Source: Acidobacteriota bacterium
GTDB lineage: Bacteria > Acidobacteriota > Vicinamibacteria > Vicinamibacterales > JAKQTR01
Length of the DNA: 64,000 nucleotides
Direction: 5' to 3'
NCBI GenBank assembly: GCA_026393675.1
Contig: JAPKZQ010000028.1
Span: 1 to 64,000, forward strand
The position numbers were made by a program, and so were the translations under genes. This document shows positions 23,692 through 32,674 of the stretch, piece after piece. Every line of letters starts with the position of its first letter. The stretch's first letter is position 1. The notes beneath the pieces are model-generated. The model made no database searches and had not been told where the DNA came from. It worked only from the letters and a program-made list of their open reading frames with translations.

Positions 23692-25844
23692 CACGCCTCC
23701 TCCCCCCGCCACGCGGGCAGCCGCACAGTGAAGGTGCTGCCCTCGCCCACGCGGCTCTTCACGGCCACCGTGCCGCCGTGCGCCGCCACGATTCGCTGCA
23801 CGAGCGCGAGACCCAGGCCGGTGCCCGGCACCGGCCCCGACCCCGCGTCGCGAGCGCGATAGAACCGTTCGAAGATGTGCGCCTGATCCTCTTCCGCGAT
23901 GCCGACGCCCTCGTCTCGGACCCGAATTTCGACCGCCCCCGTGACGAGGCTCGCCTCCACCCACACGCGCGCCGATGCGGGCGAGTACTTCACCGCGTTG
24001 TCGAGCAGGTTCCCCACCACCGTCGTCATCGACTCCGCATCCACGCGAAGCCGCGGCAGATCCGGCGCGACAACGACAACGATCTCCTTGCCGGCCGCGG
24101 CGGGGCTGGCCTGGAACTCATCCACCGTGCGCCGCAACCATCGCTCGACCTCCATCGGCTCGAGGTGGAACTGCTGCCGGCCCTCCTCGATACGGGCGAA
24201 ATTGAGGAGGTTTTCGACCAGGCGCCGGAGCCGCCCGCTCTCGCCCACGATCAGCCGGTAGTACTCGCGCTTGCGGTCCTCGTCTTTGACGCGCCCCATA
24301 TCGAGTAGCTCCGCGAGGTGCGATATGGCGGAAAGCGGCGAGCGGAACTCATGCGACACCGCCGACACGAACTCCGACTTGAGACGCGCCACTTCCAGTT
24401 CCTGGCGCACCGTCCGGATGGCGAAGTACCCGGCGAGCGCCACCGACAGCAGCATCAGCGCGAGGGTCCCCAGGTAGACGCCGGTGCGCACCGTCACGCC
24501 CCGGCGGGCATCGCGTGCGGCATCAGGCCGGGCCGTGACCCGCCAGACCACCGGGCCGTCCTCCACGGTGATCGTGGCGGCGTCCTGGGCGGCAATCGTG
24601 GCCACGTCCTGCCCACTTCCGGCACGCCCGACCTCGCCGCCCGAGAGCGGGAATACCACGACGCGGTTAGTCGCGATCGACACCGCGTGGCCAGATGCGT
24701 ATTTCGCAGCCAGCGGCGAGAAGACCCGGGTCGCCGCAGCGGCCGGTCCCAGGACAAGCAGCACCGCCTCGCCCTGGCCGGAGCTGCGCCAGGCGAGGAC
24801 GATGGGCGACGCGCGGTCGGTGAGGACCAGGTGCCCGGCCGGCTCGCGGCGTCGCTCCGCGCGCCAGGCCAGAAGCGCGGCCTGCGCGGCCCCGGTCAGC
24901 GCGAGTTGTGAGGCTTCGCGGGCGATCAGGCGGGCGACGTCGGTGCGGCCGGCCAGCGGCTGCGTCCATCGGCGCGCGCTATCCGCGTAGAACTCGTAGA
25001 GCGGCTTCTCGAGTCTCCACTGCCCATCGACCAGCCCGGTGTAGAACCCGACGGCGCAGACGGCGGCGGCCAAATCACTCCCGGAGTGATTATCCCGGAT
25101 CAGGGCGCAGCGGTCATACCACGCGCCCGCCACTGCGGGGCTGCTATCCGACGGATGCGCGTCGATGATCTGCTGCAGGACCTCGATCGCTTCTGTGGCG
25201 CGCCCCGCCTTGCGCAGCGATCGCGCGAGGCGCTGCTGCACGGCAAGGCGCAGTTGCGGGTTGGAGGCGGCCGGCGCGAGCATGGCGCGGTACGCCACGA
25301 TCGCGCCTGCATTGTCCCGGGCGCGAATCTCGAGCGCTTCCGCCGCCCGAAGCGCCGCGGGCCACACAGGCTCGTCGACCCTGGGGCTTGCTGGCTCAAG
25401 TTCGTAGAGCAAGCGCCCACGCGGCCACGCCACTGCGCCATCACGGCGCACGAGCAGCAGGACGCTGCCGTCGCCGCTGGTTTCCCGCCCGCCCGCTGCT
25501 GGTGCAGCGGCCGCCGTAGCGTCGTCTCCGGTGACCGCCCGAAGGTCCGGGTCCGGCACCGTGCCCCCCGCGCTTTCCGCACCGGCGCCCTCGGCCATCG
25601 TCACCCGAAGGCCGCGCTCGAGACGCTCAAGCTCTGGGACGATCCGCTCGGCAACGCGCGATGCCGCGGCCGTTGCGGCGTCGCGGATCTCCTGGGCGGC
25701 GACGGTGCGCTCCTGGATCACGGTGCGCACCATGAACCACGCAAGCCCGGCTCCCGCGATGACGATGCAGGCGGTGAGCAAGACGAGAGGTCGCCAAAGC
25801 AGGCGCGGGCCGGAGTGGCGGATACCGGGTTGACCGATCGGCAT
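23691..25844 (-). CDS. Membrane histidine kinase with TPR-like extracytoplasmic sensor (cassette 1)
   Basis: A 717-residue sensor kinase. A first membrane helix (about 15-37, LVLLTACIVIAGAGLAWF) and a second one around 460-480 enclose a large periplasmic region of over 400 residues. That region contains TPR-like helices (LAVQQRLARSLRKAGRATEA, EVLQQIIDAHP). The HisKA domain has the phosphoacceptor H498 in AVSHEFRSPLSAISHL. HATPase_c motifs are DNAVKYSP (N box), RDEGVGIAEEDQ (G1), FERFYRA (F box) and GTGLGLALVQ (G2). The frame extends to 25922, but the extended -10 promoter at 25855-25863 argues for ATG 25844. The signal is unknown; the sensor region resembles the cassette 2 kinase. Confidence 0.92.
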   Translation of the reverse strand: MPIGQPGIRHSGPRLLWRPLVLLTACIVIAGAGLAWFMVRTVIQERTVAAQEIRDAATAAASRVAERIVPELERLERGLRVTMAEGAGAESAGGTVPDPDLRAVTGDDATAAAAPAAGGRETSGDGSVLLLVRRDGAVAWPRGRLLYELEPASPRVDEPVWPAALRAAEALEIRARDNAGAIVAYRAMLAPAASNPQLRLAVQQRLARSLRKAGRATEAIEVLQQIIDAHPSDSSPAVAGAWYDRCALIRDNHSGSDLAAAVCAVGFYTGLVDGQWRLEKPLYEFYADSARRWTQPLAGRTDVARLIAREASQLALTGAAQAALLAWRAERRREPAGHLVLTDRASPIVLAWRSSGQGEAVLLVLGPAAAATRVFSPLAAKYASGHAVSIATNRVVVFPLSGGEVGRAGSGQDVATIAAQDAATITVEDGPVVWRVTARPDAARDARRGVTVRTGVYLGTLALMLLSVALAGYFAIRTVRQELEVARLKSEFVSAVSHEFRSPLSAISHLAELLDMGRVKDEDRKREYYRLIVGESGRLRRLVENLLNFARIEEGRQQFHLEPMEVERWLRRTVDEFQASPAAAGKEIVVVVAPDLPRLRVDAESMTTVVGNLLDNAVKYSPASARVWVEASLVTGAVEIRVRDEGVGIAEEDQAHIFERFYRARDAGSGPVPGTGLGLALVQRIVAAHGGTVAVKSRVGEGSTFTVRLPAWRGEEA

Positions 25845-25854
25845 GGTCGGCCCG

Positions 25855-25867
25855 GTTATAGCACAGT
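25855..25867 (-). promoter_or_regulatory. Extended -10 promoter of kinase 1
   Basis: On the minus strand ACTGTGCTATAAC contains an extended -10 (TG-C-TATAAC). The first twelve bases are identical to the element before kinase 2. The hexamer ends ten bases before the ATG at 25844, so the transcript would have a leader of only about three to four bases. Confidence 0.65.
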
Positions 25868-25952
25868 GAGGCGGAGGGCGGTGGCCCGATGCTGCCTGCA
25901 CCGCCCGCCGCACCACGAACATGACCGGACCGTGACCGCGCCGTGACGTTCT

Positions 25953-28160
25953 CTACTTTTTCGGCGGAATGGCCTTCCCCTGCTTGGGCGGGAGGAAGTT
26001 CTCGAGCATCCATACGCCCTCGTCCTTCGCCTTGGGGCCGCCGATGTAGGCGATCTCTTTGCCGTCGGGGGACAAGGTAATCTCCTGCACGTCCTCGGAC
26101 GCGAGGGTGAGCTTCGTCACGACTCCCGTGGTCGCGTCACACAACAACCGTTCCTGCTGCCCGTCGCTGCGCGACGCGAAGATGACCGACCGGCTGTCAG
26201 CCGTCCACCTGACGACCCCCTCGGCTGTCGTAGGAAACGTGGTGAGGGTCTTCGCGGGACCACCGGCGGCTGGCACGACCATCACCGTAATCTTGCGCGC
26301 CGTGTAGTCAACCAGCGTGAACGCGAGCTGGCTGCCGTCGGGGGACACATTGAAGCCGCTCAATTTCGTCCCTGTGGTGCCGCTCTTGAGCAGTTCCCGC
26401 TCGGCATGGTCGGCGACGCGATGCTCGACGATGGCCCCCGGCCCGAGTGCGCCGGTCTCCAGAAAGCTCATCACGCTCTTGTAGACGACGCGTCCATCTG
26501 GCGACCAGCCGATCGGCACCACGTAGGTATTCGAAATGCGACCCGTCCCGAACACCCCAGACGCCGGCGGCAGCACGGCCTCCACCGTTCCGCTCTCGGC
26601 GTTGACTCGGTACACCCCGAGCCAACTGGCGTCATCTTGCCCTGCTGCGTAGACCCAACGTCCGTCGGCGCTCCATGTCGTCGCAGTCCACCCCCACCTG
26701 AACGCACTGAACGGCAGGCTGAAGGACCGGGTCTGAGCATGCTCGGCCGACCAGATCGACAAGGTCCTCGATGGCTTGCCGTTGGCCCAGCTCACGTAGG
26801 CCAGCCGGCGGCCGTCCGGGGACCACGACACCGAGCCGTTCAATTGGCCCGTGGAGACGTCCACTCTCGATGGAGGGTCCACGCGCCCGGAGGTCGCGTC
26901 GAAGCTGGCCCGGTACAGGTTGAGCCTGGGTTCCCGCCTGCTTTGATAGAGAAGCGCGCCGGCCTGCGAGACGCCAAGCGACGAAAACTCCGGCAACGCG
27001 CGAATGAGAATAGGCTGTCCAACCGCCTGGCCGTTCATCACACGCACCACCATCAGGCCGTCGGATCCGCGCTCGCGCGATATGAACAGCACGTGCGTAC
27101 CATCGGAGCTCCACCCGACCAGCGAATCGGAGGACGCGACTGGAATCAGCATGCGTGGCGGTCCGCCCCCGGCCGCCATGATGGATACCCCCGTGTCTTC
27201 TTCCAGAATGCGAAAGACGATCCATGCGCCATCGGGCGCAAGAAGAGCCTCGCCGCCGAGGCGCTCGCGCGTGCTGGCGCTGGCGAGCAGTTGCACGGCT
27301 CCACCGCTCGTGGTCACCCACGCCAGGTGCAGCCGACGCGTTGTCGGGAGCGCATCCTCCACGATGGCGAGCACGCGCCGGCCGTCAGGAGACCAGTCCT
27401 CCGGCGAGGACAGCCGGAATCGCGAATCCATCGGGACGATTCTCGATGTGGCGTCGGCGACGTCGGCGATGCGAAACTCATATGGCTTCTCCCCCGAATA
27501 CCAGCCGTAGGCCACATAGCGCCCATCGCGCGACCAGACAGGAGAGTCTGCTCCATCCTCCTTCCAGCGATCTTTCGGAATGGCGGTCAACCGCCGGGTC
27601 GTGCCGGTGGCGAGGCTGCGGACAACGAGATCGCCCGTCTCGTCGTCGACACCGGCGACCGAGCGCCCGTCGGGCGAGATCCGGTTCCAGGTCACACCCT
27701 CGCTTGTGGCCCAGATCTGGCGAAGCACGGGACCGCCGCTGTTGGCGCGTCCGGCCGGGTCGGCCAGTGCCGCAAGGCGGGCCTTCGCCTGCGCGGCCAA
27801 GTCGACCTGGTCGGAGTAGTTTGCGATGACGGCCTCGTAGGCCCGGCGTGCCTCCGACAATCCGAGGCGCTCGTAGCAGGCGCCGATGCGGAACTGCGCG
27901 CGGGCGCCCTGCGCCTTGGTCACGCCGGCCGCCTTAAGGACTCGGCCGTAGGTGGCGATGGCGTCGGTGAGGCGCCCCTCGACCTCCTCCTGATGAAGTG
28001 CCTGTCCAAGCAACGCGTCTGGCGATCCCGCCGCCAACTGGGGCGGCGACGTCTGCGCGACGGGCCGCTGCTGCGCGACAAGCGCCATAACCGACACAAG
28101 CATCACCACTATCACTGCTGCCGCTGCCATCGCCGTCGCCGAACGTGACCGTTGCGTCAT
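25953..28160 (-). CDS. Secreted TPR plus PD40 beta-propeller protein (cassette 2)
   Basis: A 735-residue paralogue of the protein at 20628-22844. It has a signal peptide (about residues 1-32, ALVAQQRP), a TPR-like segment with ALHQEEVEGRLTDAIATYGR and RAQFRIGACYERLGLSEARR, and PD40 propeller repeats (WSPDGRRLAYVSW, WTADSRSVIFASR). It ends MLENFLPPKQGKAIPPKK. Start ATG 28160 follows an AGGAGG site by seven bases; the longer frame from 28217 lacks a site. The first 110 residues and the last 18 are the best conserved parts between the two paralogues, which suggests that these parts carry shared contacts while the propeller faces have diverged. Periplasmic partner of the neighbouring kinase is an inference from context. 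Confidence 0.85.
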   Translation of the reverse strand: MTQRSRSATAMAAAAVIVVMLVSVMALVAQQRPVAQTSPPQLAAGSPDALLGQALHQEEVEGRLTDAIATYGRVLKAAGVTKAQGARAQFRIGACYERLGLSEARRAYEAVIANYSDQVDLAAQAKARLAALADPAGRANSGGPVLRQIWATSEGVTWNRISPDGRSVAGVDDETGDLVVRSLATGTTRRLTAIPKDRWKEDGADSPVWSRDGRYVAYGWYSGEKPYEFRIADVADATSRIVPMDSRFRLSSPEDWSPDGRRVLAIVEDALPTTRRLHLAWVTTSGGAVQLLASASTRERLGGEALLAPDGAWIVFRILEEDTGVSIMAAGGGPPRMLIPVASSDSLVGWSSDGTHVLFISRERGSDGLMVVRVMNGQAVGQPILIRALPEFSSLGVSQAGALLYQSRREPRLNLYRASFDATSGRVDPPSRVDVSTGQLNGSVSWSPDGRRLAYVSWANGKPSRTLSIWSAEHAQTRSFSLPFSAFRWGWTATTWSADGRWVYAAGQDDASWLGVYRVNAESGTVEAVLPPASGVFGTGRISNTYVVPIGWSPDGRVVYKSVMSFLETGALGPGAIVEHRVADHAERELLKSGTTGTKLSGFNVSPDGSQLAFTLVDYTARKITVMVVPAAGGPAKTLTTFPTTAEGVVRWTADSRSVIFASRSDGQQERLLCDATTGVVTKLTLASEDVQEITLSPDGKEIAYIGGPKAKDEGVWMLENFLPPKQGKAIPPKK

Positions 28161-28253
28161 CGTGCGTCCTCCTATGACAGCCACAGCGTACGGCCGACGC
28201 GGCGTCGCTTGCTCCACGGTTTGGGCTGGACTGGTTCAGGATTCGCGATGATT

Positions 28254-28937
28254 TCAGCCATCAAACCGGTATCCCAATCCGCGCACGCTCGTGATGAGGT
28301 CCGGCGCACCAGCGGCGTCGAGCTTCGCGCGCAGGTTGTTCACGTGGGTGTAGACGACGCGGTCGGTGAGCGAAATGCCGTCGCCCCACACAAGCTGCAT
28401 CAATCGATCGAGCGACACCACTTCGCCGCGATGCTTGACGAACACCCTAAGCAGCTTAAACTCGGTCGCCGTAAACGCCACGACGCTGCCGGACGCGGTT
28501 GCCTCGCCGCGCCGGAAGTCCACGCTAATGGTCCCGTGCACCCAGATCTCACTGTCGTCCTGGCTCGACGGGGCACCGGCTCCACGCCTGAGCACCGCCC
28601 TGATTCGCGCGCTCAGTTCGCCGAGCGAGAAGGGCTTGGTCACATAGTCGTCGGCGCCCAACTCGAGCGCGACGATCTTGTCCACCTCCTGGGCGCGCGC
28701 CGTCACGACGATGATGGGCGTGCGAAGCCCGGCGCTCCGAAGCCTGCGGCACACGGTCAGGCCGTCGCGCTGCGGCAGCATGATGTCGAGCAGGATCAGG
28801 TCGAAGCGTTCCGCAAGCGCGGCGCGTTCTGCCGACACGCCGTCGCCAACGACGTGCACGTCGTAGCCTTCGAGTCGAAGGGAATCGGCAAGCGCTGTAG
28901 CGATACTGGGCTCGTCTTCGACGATGAGGAGTTTCAT
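28254..28937 (-). CDS. OmpR-family response regulator (cassette 2)
   Basis: A 227-residue regulator with receiver pocket E7-D8 in LLIVEDEPS, phosphoacceptor D51 in DLILLDIMLP and K101 in DYVTKPFS. The OmpR-type winged helix shows FTATEFKLLRVF and SLTDRVVYTHVNNLRAKL. It is closely related to the regulator at 23002-23691, including the recognition helix (x-LTDRVVYTHVN-x-LRAK), so the two may share DNA targets. Its ATG overlaps the kinase 2 stop by four bases (ATGA). Confidence 0.95.
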   Translation of the reverse strand: MKLLIVEDEPSIATALADSLRLEGYDVHVVGDGVSAERAALAERFDLILLDIMLPQRDGLTVCRRLRSAGLRTPIIVVTARAQEVDKIVALELGADDYVTKPFSLGELSARIRAVLRRGAGAPSSQDDSEIWVHGTISVDFRRGEATASGSVVAFTATEFKLLRVFVKHRGEVVSLDRLMQLVWGDGISLTDRVVYTHVNNLRAKLDAAGAPDLITSVRGLGYRFDG

Positions 28938-30988
28938 GGGCGTAGGGTGATCGTGACGGTGGTGCCTTCACCAACCTTACTGTCGAGTGTAATGGTGCCG
29001 CCGTGCGCCTCGACGACGTGCTTGACGAGGCTGAGGCCAAGACCGGTGCCGGTGACCGCGGAGGCCGCGTGGCCCCGGTAGAACCGTTCGAACACGTGCG
29101 GCTGCTCGCCCGGCGGGATGCCCACGCCTCGGTCGCGCACGGTGATGACGACAGTCGACGCGGTAGTCGAAGCGTCGAGCCAGACCGTGTCGCACTCCGG
29201 CGAGTACTTCACGGCGTTGTCGAGGAGGTTCTGGATTGCGCCGGAAAGCGCCTGAGCGTCGGCCACGATTGGCGGCAGATTGTCCGGCACCGATGTCGCG
29301 ACGGTCTTGCCCTTGGCTGGCAACGAACGCTGGAATTCATCGGCTACCGCGCGCAACCAGGGGCTGATGTCGATGGGCTCCCGACGGTACTCCTTTTGTC
29401 CATCCTCCATCCGCGCAAAATCGAGCACGTGCTCGACGAGGCGCGAGAGGCGGCGGCTCTCGCTATGTATCAGTTCGTAGTATTGCTGACGCCGCTCCTC
29501 GTCGCGCACCTGGCCGCCGACCAGCAGCTCCGAGAGCTGTGAGATGCCCGTCAACGGCGACCTGAACTCGTGTGACACGGCGGCCACGAACTGAGACTTG
29601 AGTCGCGCGACCTCGACTTCGCGCTTGAGCGTCCTCACCACCAGGAAGCCGGAGGTGAGCAGCCCACCCACCATGACGACCAGCATGGACACGTACAGCC
29701 AGCGGCGCTGGGCGACCTCCGCGTTGATCGCGTCTGGTCGGCGGGGATCGGCGCGCACGCGCCAGAGGAACTCGCCGTCCTGCATCGTCTGCACGCGCGA
29801 CGCGGTTGCGCCGTCGGCAGCATGGGTGATTCCGGGTTCGGAGACGATGGTCGTGCCGTCGGGTGCCACGAGCGAGAGACTGACATCGGCTGACGAAGCC
29901 GCCGAGAGCACTGCGGGCCACACACGGGTGCGCAGAGCGTTGTCGCCGAGCAGCACCATAGCCGTTTGGCCGTTCCCCGCGGGAGTCGTACGCCAGAACA
30001 CCATGGCGTGCCCTGCGCTGACAGGGAGCACAAGATGCCCGGCGGCGTGTTGGCCTGCTGCCCAAATCGCCGCGAATGCGCTTGCGGCCACATCGGTCAG
30101 CGCCAGTCTCTGCTGTTCCGCATCGAGACGTTCGGCGACACCCACGGCTTGAGTTGCCGAGGCCTTGGCGAGCCATGCGCGCGCTTGAATCGAGTAGTAG
30201 AGATAGCGGGACTTTTCGAGCCGCGGCCAGCGTCCGCTGGAGAGCGCGGCGTGGAAGTCCGCAGCAACGCGCGCGAGGTCCTTTGACGATCCGAGCCGCT
30301 CCTCCAGCGCGCAGCGTTCGAAGCCGGCGATCAGACCGGCGGGCACGCTGCCGATCATCGCGCCCGTCTCCCGTCCGAGCGCTTCGTAGTACCGACCCGC
30401 CTCCTCCCGATTTCCGGCCTTCGCCAACGTCCGAGCCAGCCTCTGCAGTGCCCACGGCCTCAGCGTCCGATCCGGCGCCGCGAGCAGCGCCCGATACGCG
30501 TCGGCCGCGCGACCGAAATCACCTGCCTGCAACTCCCATCGCTCGCCTGCGCGAAGAGCGGCCGGCACGGCCCCGATCTGCGAGGTGTCCTGAGAGACCG
30601 CATCGAGCAGATAGAGCACGCGCCCGGATGGAACAGCGTCCTGACGGTGCGGACCAACGACCATCGCGACGGCATCGGGCGAGGATTCCAGCACACCCGC
30701 GATGAGACGCGGGAGCCTGGCCACGACGAGCGGGTCGCGGGCGTCGATGCGGTCCACGGCGCCCTGCCAATCAGCAAGCGCGTGATCGAGATCCAGCGCT
30801 GCGCGCCCGGCTGCGCGATCGAGCCGTTCGCGGGCTTGGGCCTCGGCCAGGCGCGTGTCCTGCGCGAGGGTGCGCAGGCCCAGGGCGGCCAGCAACACCG
30901 CTGGCGCGACGACCAGTGCGCCCAGCACGAGAAGCGGGCGGCGACGAGCCGTGGCGTCGCGTGCAGACGAAGGCTGGCGCAGGTGCAT
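28934..30988 (-). CDS. Membrane histidine kinase with TPR-like extracytoplasmic sensor (cassette 2)
   Basis: A 684-residue sensor kinase built like kinase 1: first membrane helix at about 22-42 (LLVLGALVVAPAVLLAALGL), a large periplasmic region with TPR-like repeats (PWALQRLARTLAKAGNREEA), and a second helix around 430-455. HisKA follows with H473 in AVSHEFRSPLTGISQL. The ATPase motifs are DNAVKYSPECD, RDRGVGIPPGEQ, FERFYRG and GTGLGLSLVK. The open frame continues to 31312 into the nadB side, but the extended -10 at 30998-31006 and the helix position support ATG 30988. It heads cassette 2 and overlaps the regulator gene by four bases. Confidence 0.92.
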   Translation of the reverse strand: MHLRQPSSARDATARRRPLLVLGALVVAPAVLLAALGLRTLAQDTRLAEAQARERLDRAAGRAALDLDHALADWQGAVDRIDARDPLVVARLPRLIAGVLESSPDAVAMVVGPHRQDAVPSGRVLYLLDAVSQDTSQIGAVPAALRAGERWELQAGDFGRAADAYRALLAAPDRTLRPWALQRLARTLAKAGNREEAGRYYEALGRETGAMIGSVPAGLIAGFERCALEERLGSSKDLARVAADFHAALSSGRWPRLEKSRYLYYSIQARAWLAKASATQAVGVAERLDAEQQRLALTDVAASAFAAIWAAGQHAAGHLVLPVSAGHAMVFWRTTPAGNGQTAMVLLGDNALRTRVWPAVLSAASSADVSLSLVAPDGTTIVSEPGITHAADGATASRVQTMQDGEFLWRVRADPRRPDAINAEVAQRRWLYVSMLVVMVGGLLTSGFLVVRTLKREVEVARLKSQFVAAVSHEFRSPLTGISQLSELLVGGQVRDEERRQQYYELIHSESRRLSRLVEHVLDFARMEDGQKEYRREPIDISPWLRAVADEFQRSLPAKGKTVATSVPDNLPPIVADAQALSGAIQNLLDNAVKYSPECDTVWLDASTTASTVVITVRDRGVGIPPGEQPHVFERFYRGHAASAVTGTGLGLSLVKHVVEAHGGTITLDSKVGEGTTVTITLRP

Positions 30989-30997
30989 CAGCGCCGA

Positions 30998-31010
30998 CTT
31001 ATAGCACAGT
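30998..31010 (-). promoter_or_regulatory. Extended -10 promoter of kinase 2
   Basis: ACTGTGCTATAAG on the minus strand has the extended -10 TG-C-TATAAG. It shares twelve bases with the kinase 1 promoter although the surrounding DNA differs. The hexamer ends nine bases before ATG 30988, so the leader should be a few bases at most. No convincing -35 is present, as expected for an extended -10 promoter. Confidence 0.65.
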
Positions 31011-31059
31011 CGTTGCATCGCACCTGCCGCGACGCGCTGACCAGTGCAAAACCGGGATG

Positions 31060-31085
31060 AATCTTGAAGGGATCCCGTCAAGATT
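31060..31085. terminator. 26-bp near-perfect dyad between nadB and kinase 2
   Basis: The outer arms are AATCTTGA (31060-31067) and TCAAGATT (31078-31085), the centre is GGGATCCC, and 12 of 13 base pairs match. It begins eleven bases past the nadB stop, the position of a terminator, but no U-run follows. It also lies about 50 bases upstream of the kinase 2 promoter and could be an operator. Confidence 0.5.
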
Positions 31086-31095
31086 CTGTCAGGAG

Positions 31096-32652
31096 TCAGT
31101 CCACGCGGTAGTGACAGCCGCGGCTTTCGCGTGCTTCCGTTGCGGCCAGCAGCACGACCAGCGCAGTCTGGATGCCGTTTCTCAGGCCAATCAATCCGTC
31201 GTTCAGTTCGGACCGTGCGTAGAACCGGCCGACCTCGAGGTGCAGCTCGCGCAGAATCTGCTCCGCCCGGTCGAGCCGCTTGCGCGTCCTCACCAGCCCC
31301 ACGTAATTCCACATCGTCTGCCGGATGGTGAGCCAGTCCTGCGCGACCAGCGCGGGATCAACCGCTTCGGTCTCGTACTGCCACGGCGCAATCTCGGGCA
31401 GGTAGAAGTCATCTCCGGACGCGACAGCGCGGGCGACATCCTCGCCGGCGCGCGTGCCCCACACCAGGCACTCGAGCAGCGACGTGCTCGCCAGTCGATT
31501 CGCGCCGTGCAGACCCGTGCACGACACTTCGCCCACCGCGCGCAGCCGATGCATACTCGACCGGCCCCACTGGTCGACGGCAATGCCGCCGCAGCTGTAG
31601 TGGGCCGCCGGCACGACCGGGATCCGCTGGCTCGTGATATCGATGCCGACCTCCCGGCACTTCGCGTGGATCCCGGGAAAGCGCGTGCGAATCCAGTCGG
31701 CGGGTTTGTGCGAGATGTCGAGATACGCGCAGCGCGCACCGGTCTCGTGCATCATCTGGTGAATGCCGCGCGCCACGATGTCGCGTGGAGCGAGCGATCC
31801 ATCCGGATGGTACGCGAGCATGAACTCGCGTCCCTCCGCATCGATGAGCCGGGCTCCCTCTCCGCGCAGCGACTCCGAGATCAGGAAGCGTTCGCTGCCG
31901 TGATAGAGGGTCGTCGGGTGGAACTGGACGAACTGCATGTTGATGCAGCGCGCCCCGGCGCGGTACGCCATCGCGACGCCATCACCGCAGGCGCCTGCCG
32001 GGTTCGTGGTGTGCAGGAAGATGCGTCCGAGACCGCCGGTGGCGAGAATGGTCTCCTTCGCCATCAGCAGTTCGACGTGCCGCGCGGCGTGGTCGAAGAC
32101 ATACGCGCCGACGCAGGTCGGCGGCGCATACACGTCCAGCAGGTTGCGCGAATGATGCGAGAGCGTCAGCAGGTCGATGGCCGTCCGACCCGCGAGAATC
32201 GTGATGTTCGGCTCGCGCCGGACGGCGGCAATCATCGACTCTTCGATGGATCGGCCCGTCATGTCCTCGGTATGGATGATGCGGGCCACTGAGTGCGCCG
32301 CTTCGGCGGTCAGGTCGAGCTGGCCATCGGTCGCGCGGTCGAACGGCACGCCGACATCGTCGAGCAGAAGTTCCTTGACCAGGCGCGGGCCTTCGCGGCT
32401 CAGCAGCTCGACGGCCGCCGGATCGCACAAACCGGCTCCGGCCGTCATGATGTCGGACGCCAGCTGCTCCGGGGAATCGAGCACGCCGCGATAGATGATC
32501 CCGCCCTGCGCGTGCCAGGTGTTGCTCTCCTCGGCGCGGTCGGCCTTGTTCAGCATGATGACGCGCACGCCGCCGCGGGCGGCCATCAGCGCAGCCGCAC
32601 ATCCGGCGAGCCCGCTGCCAACCACGAGGACGTCGGTTTCGCGCCTGTCCAT
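31096..32652 (-). CDS. nadB: L-aspartate oxidase
   Basis: A 518-residue flavoprotein that oxidises L-aspartate to iminoaspartate, the first step of de novo NAD synthesis. The FAD-binding motif VVGSGLAGCAAALMAARGG is at the N-terminus. Family signatures NTWHAQGGI, TGGLGRIFLHTTNPAGACGDG and LHGANRLASTSLLECLVWG follow, and the C-terminal succinate dehydrogenase-type domain ends the protein. The length is typical. It is the last gene of the minus-strand nadA-nadC-nadB group, 22 bases after nadC. Confidence 0.96.
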   Translation of the reverse strand: MDRRETDVLVVGSGLAGCAAALMAARGGVRVIMLNKADRAEESNTWHAQGGIIYRGVLDSPEQLASDIMTAGAGLCDPAAVELLSREGPRLVKELLLDDVGVPFDRATDGQLDLTAEAAHSVARIIHTEDMTGRSIEESMIAAVRREPNITILAGRTAIDLLTLSHHSRNLLDVYAPPTCVGAYVFDHAARHVELLMAKETILATGGLGRIFLHTTNPAGACGDGVAMAYRAGARCINMQFVQFHPTTLYHGSERFLISESLRGEGARLIDAEGREFMLAYHPDGSLAPRDIVARGIHQMMHETGARCAYLDISHKPADWIRTRFPGIHAKCREVGIDITSQRIPVVPAAHYSCGGIAVDQWGRSSMHRLRAVGEVSCTGLHGANRLASTSLLECLVWGTRAGEDVARAVASGDDFYLPEIAPWQYETEAVDPALVAQDWLTIRQTMWNYVGLVRTRKRLDRAEQILRELHLEVGRFYARSELNDGLIGLRNGIQTALVVLLAATEARESRGCHYRVD

Positions 32653-32674
32653 CTGTTTACGTTAGTGCGGGAGG

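Noticed and set aside
26406-28148. 580-codon plus-strand frame opposite the second PD40 protein
   Set aside because: Arg/His/Gly-rich shadow; the minus-strand protein has signal peptide, TPR and propeller repeats.
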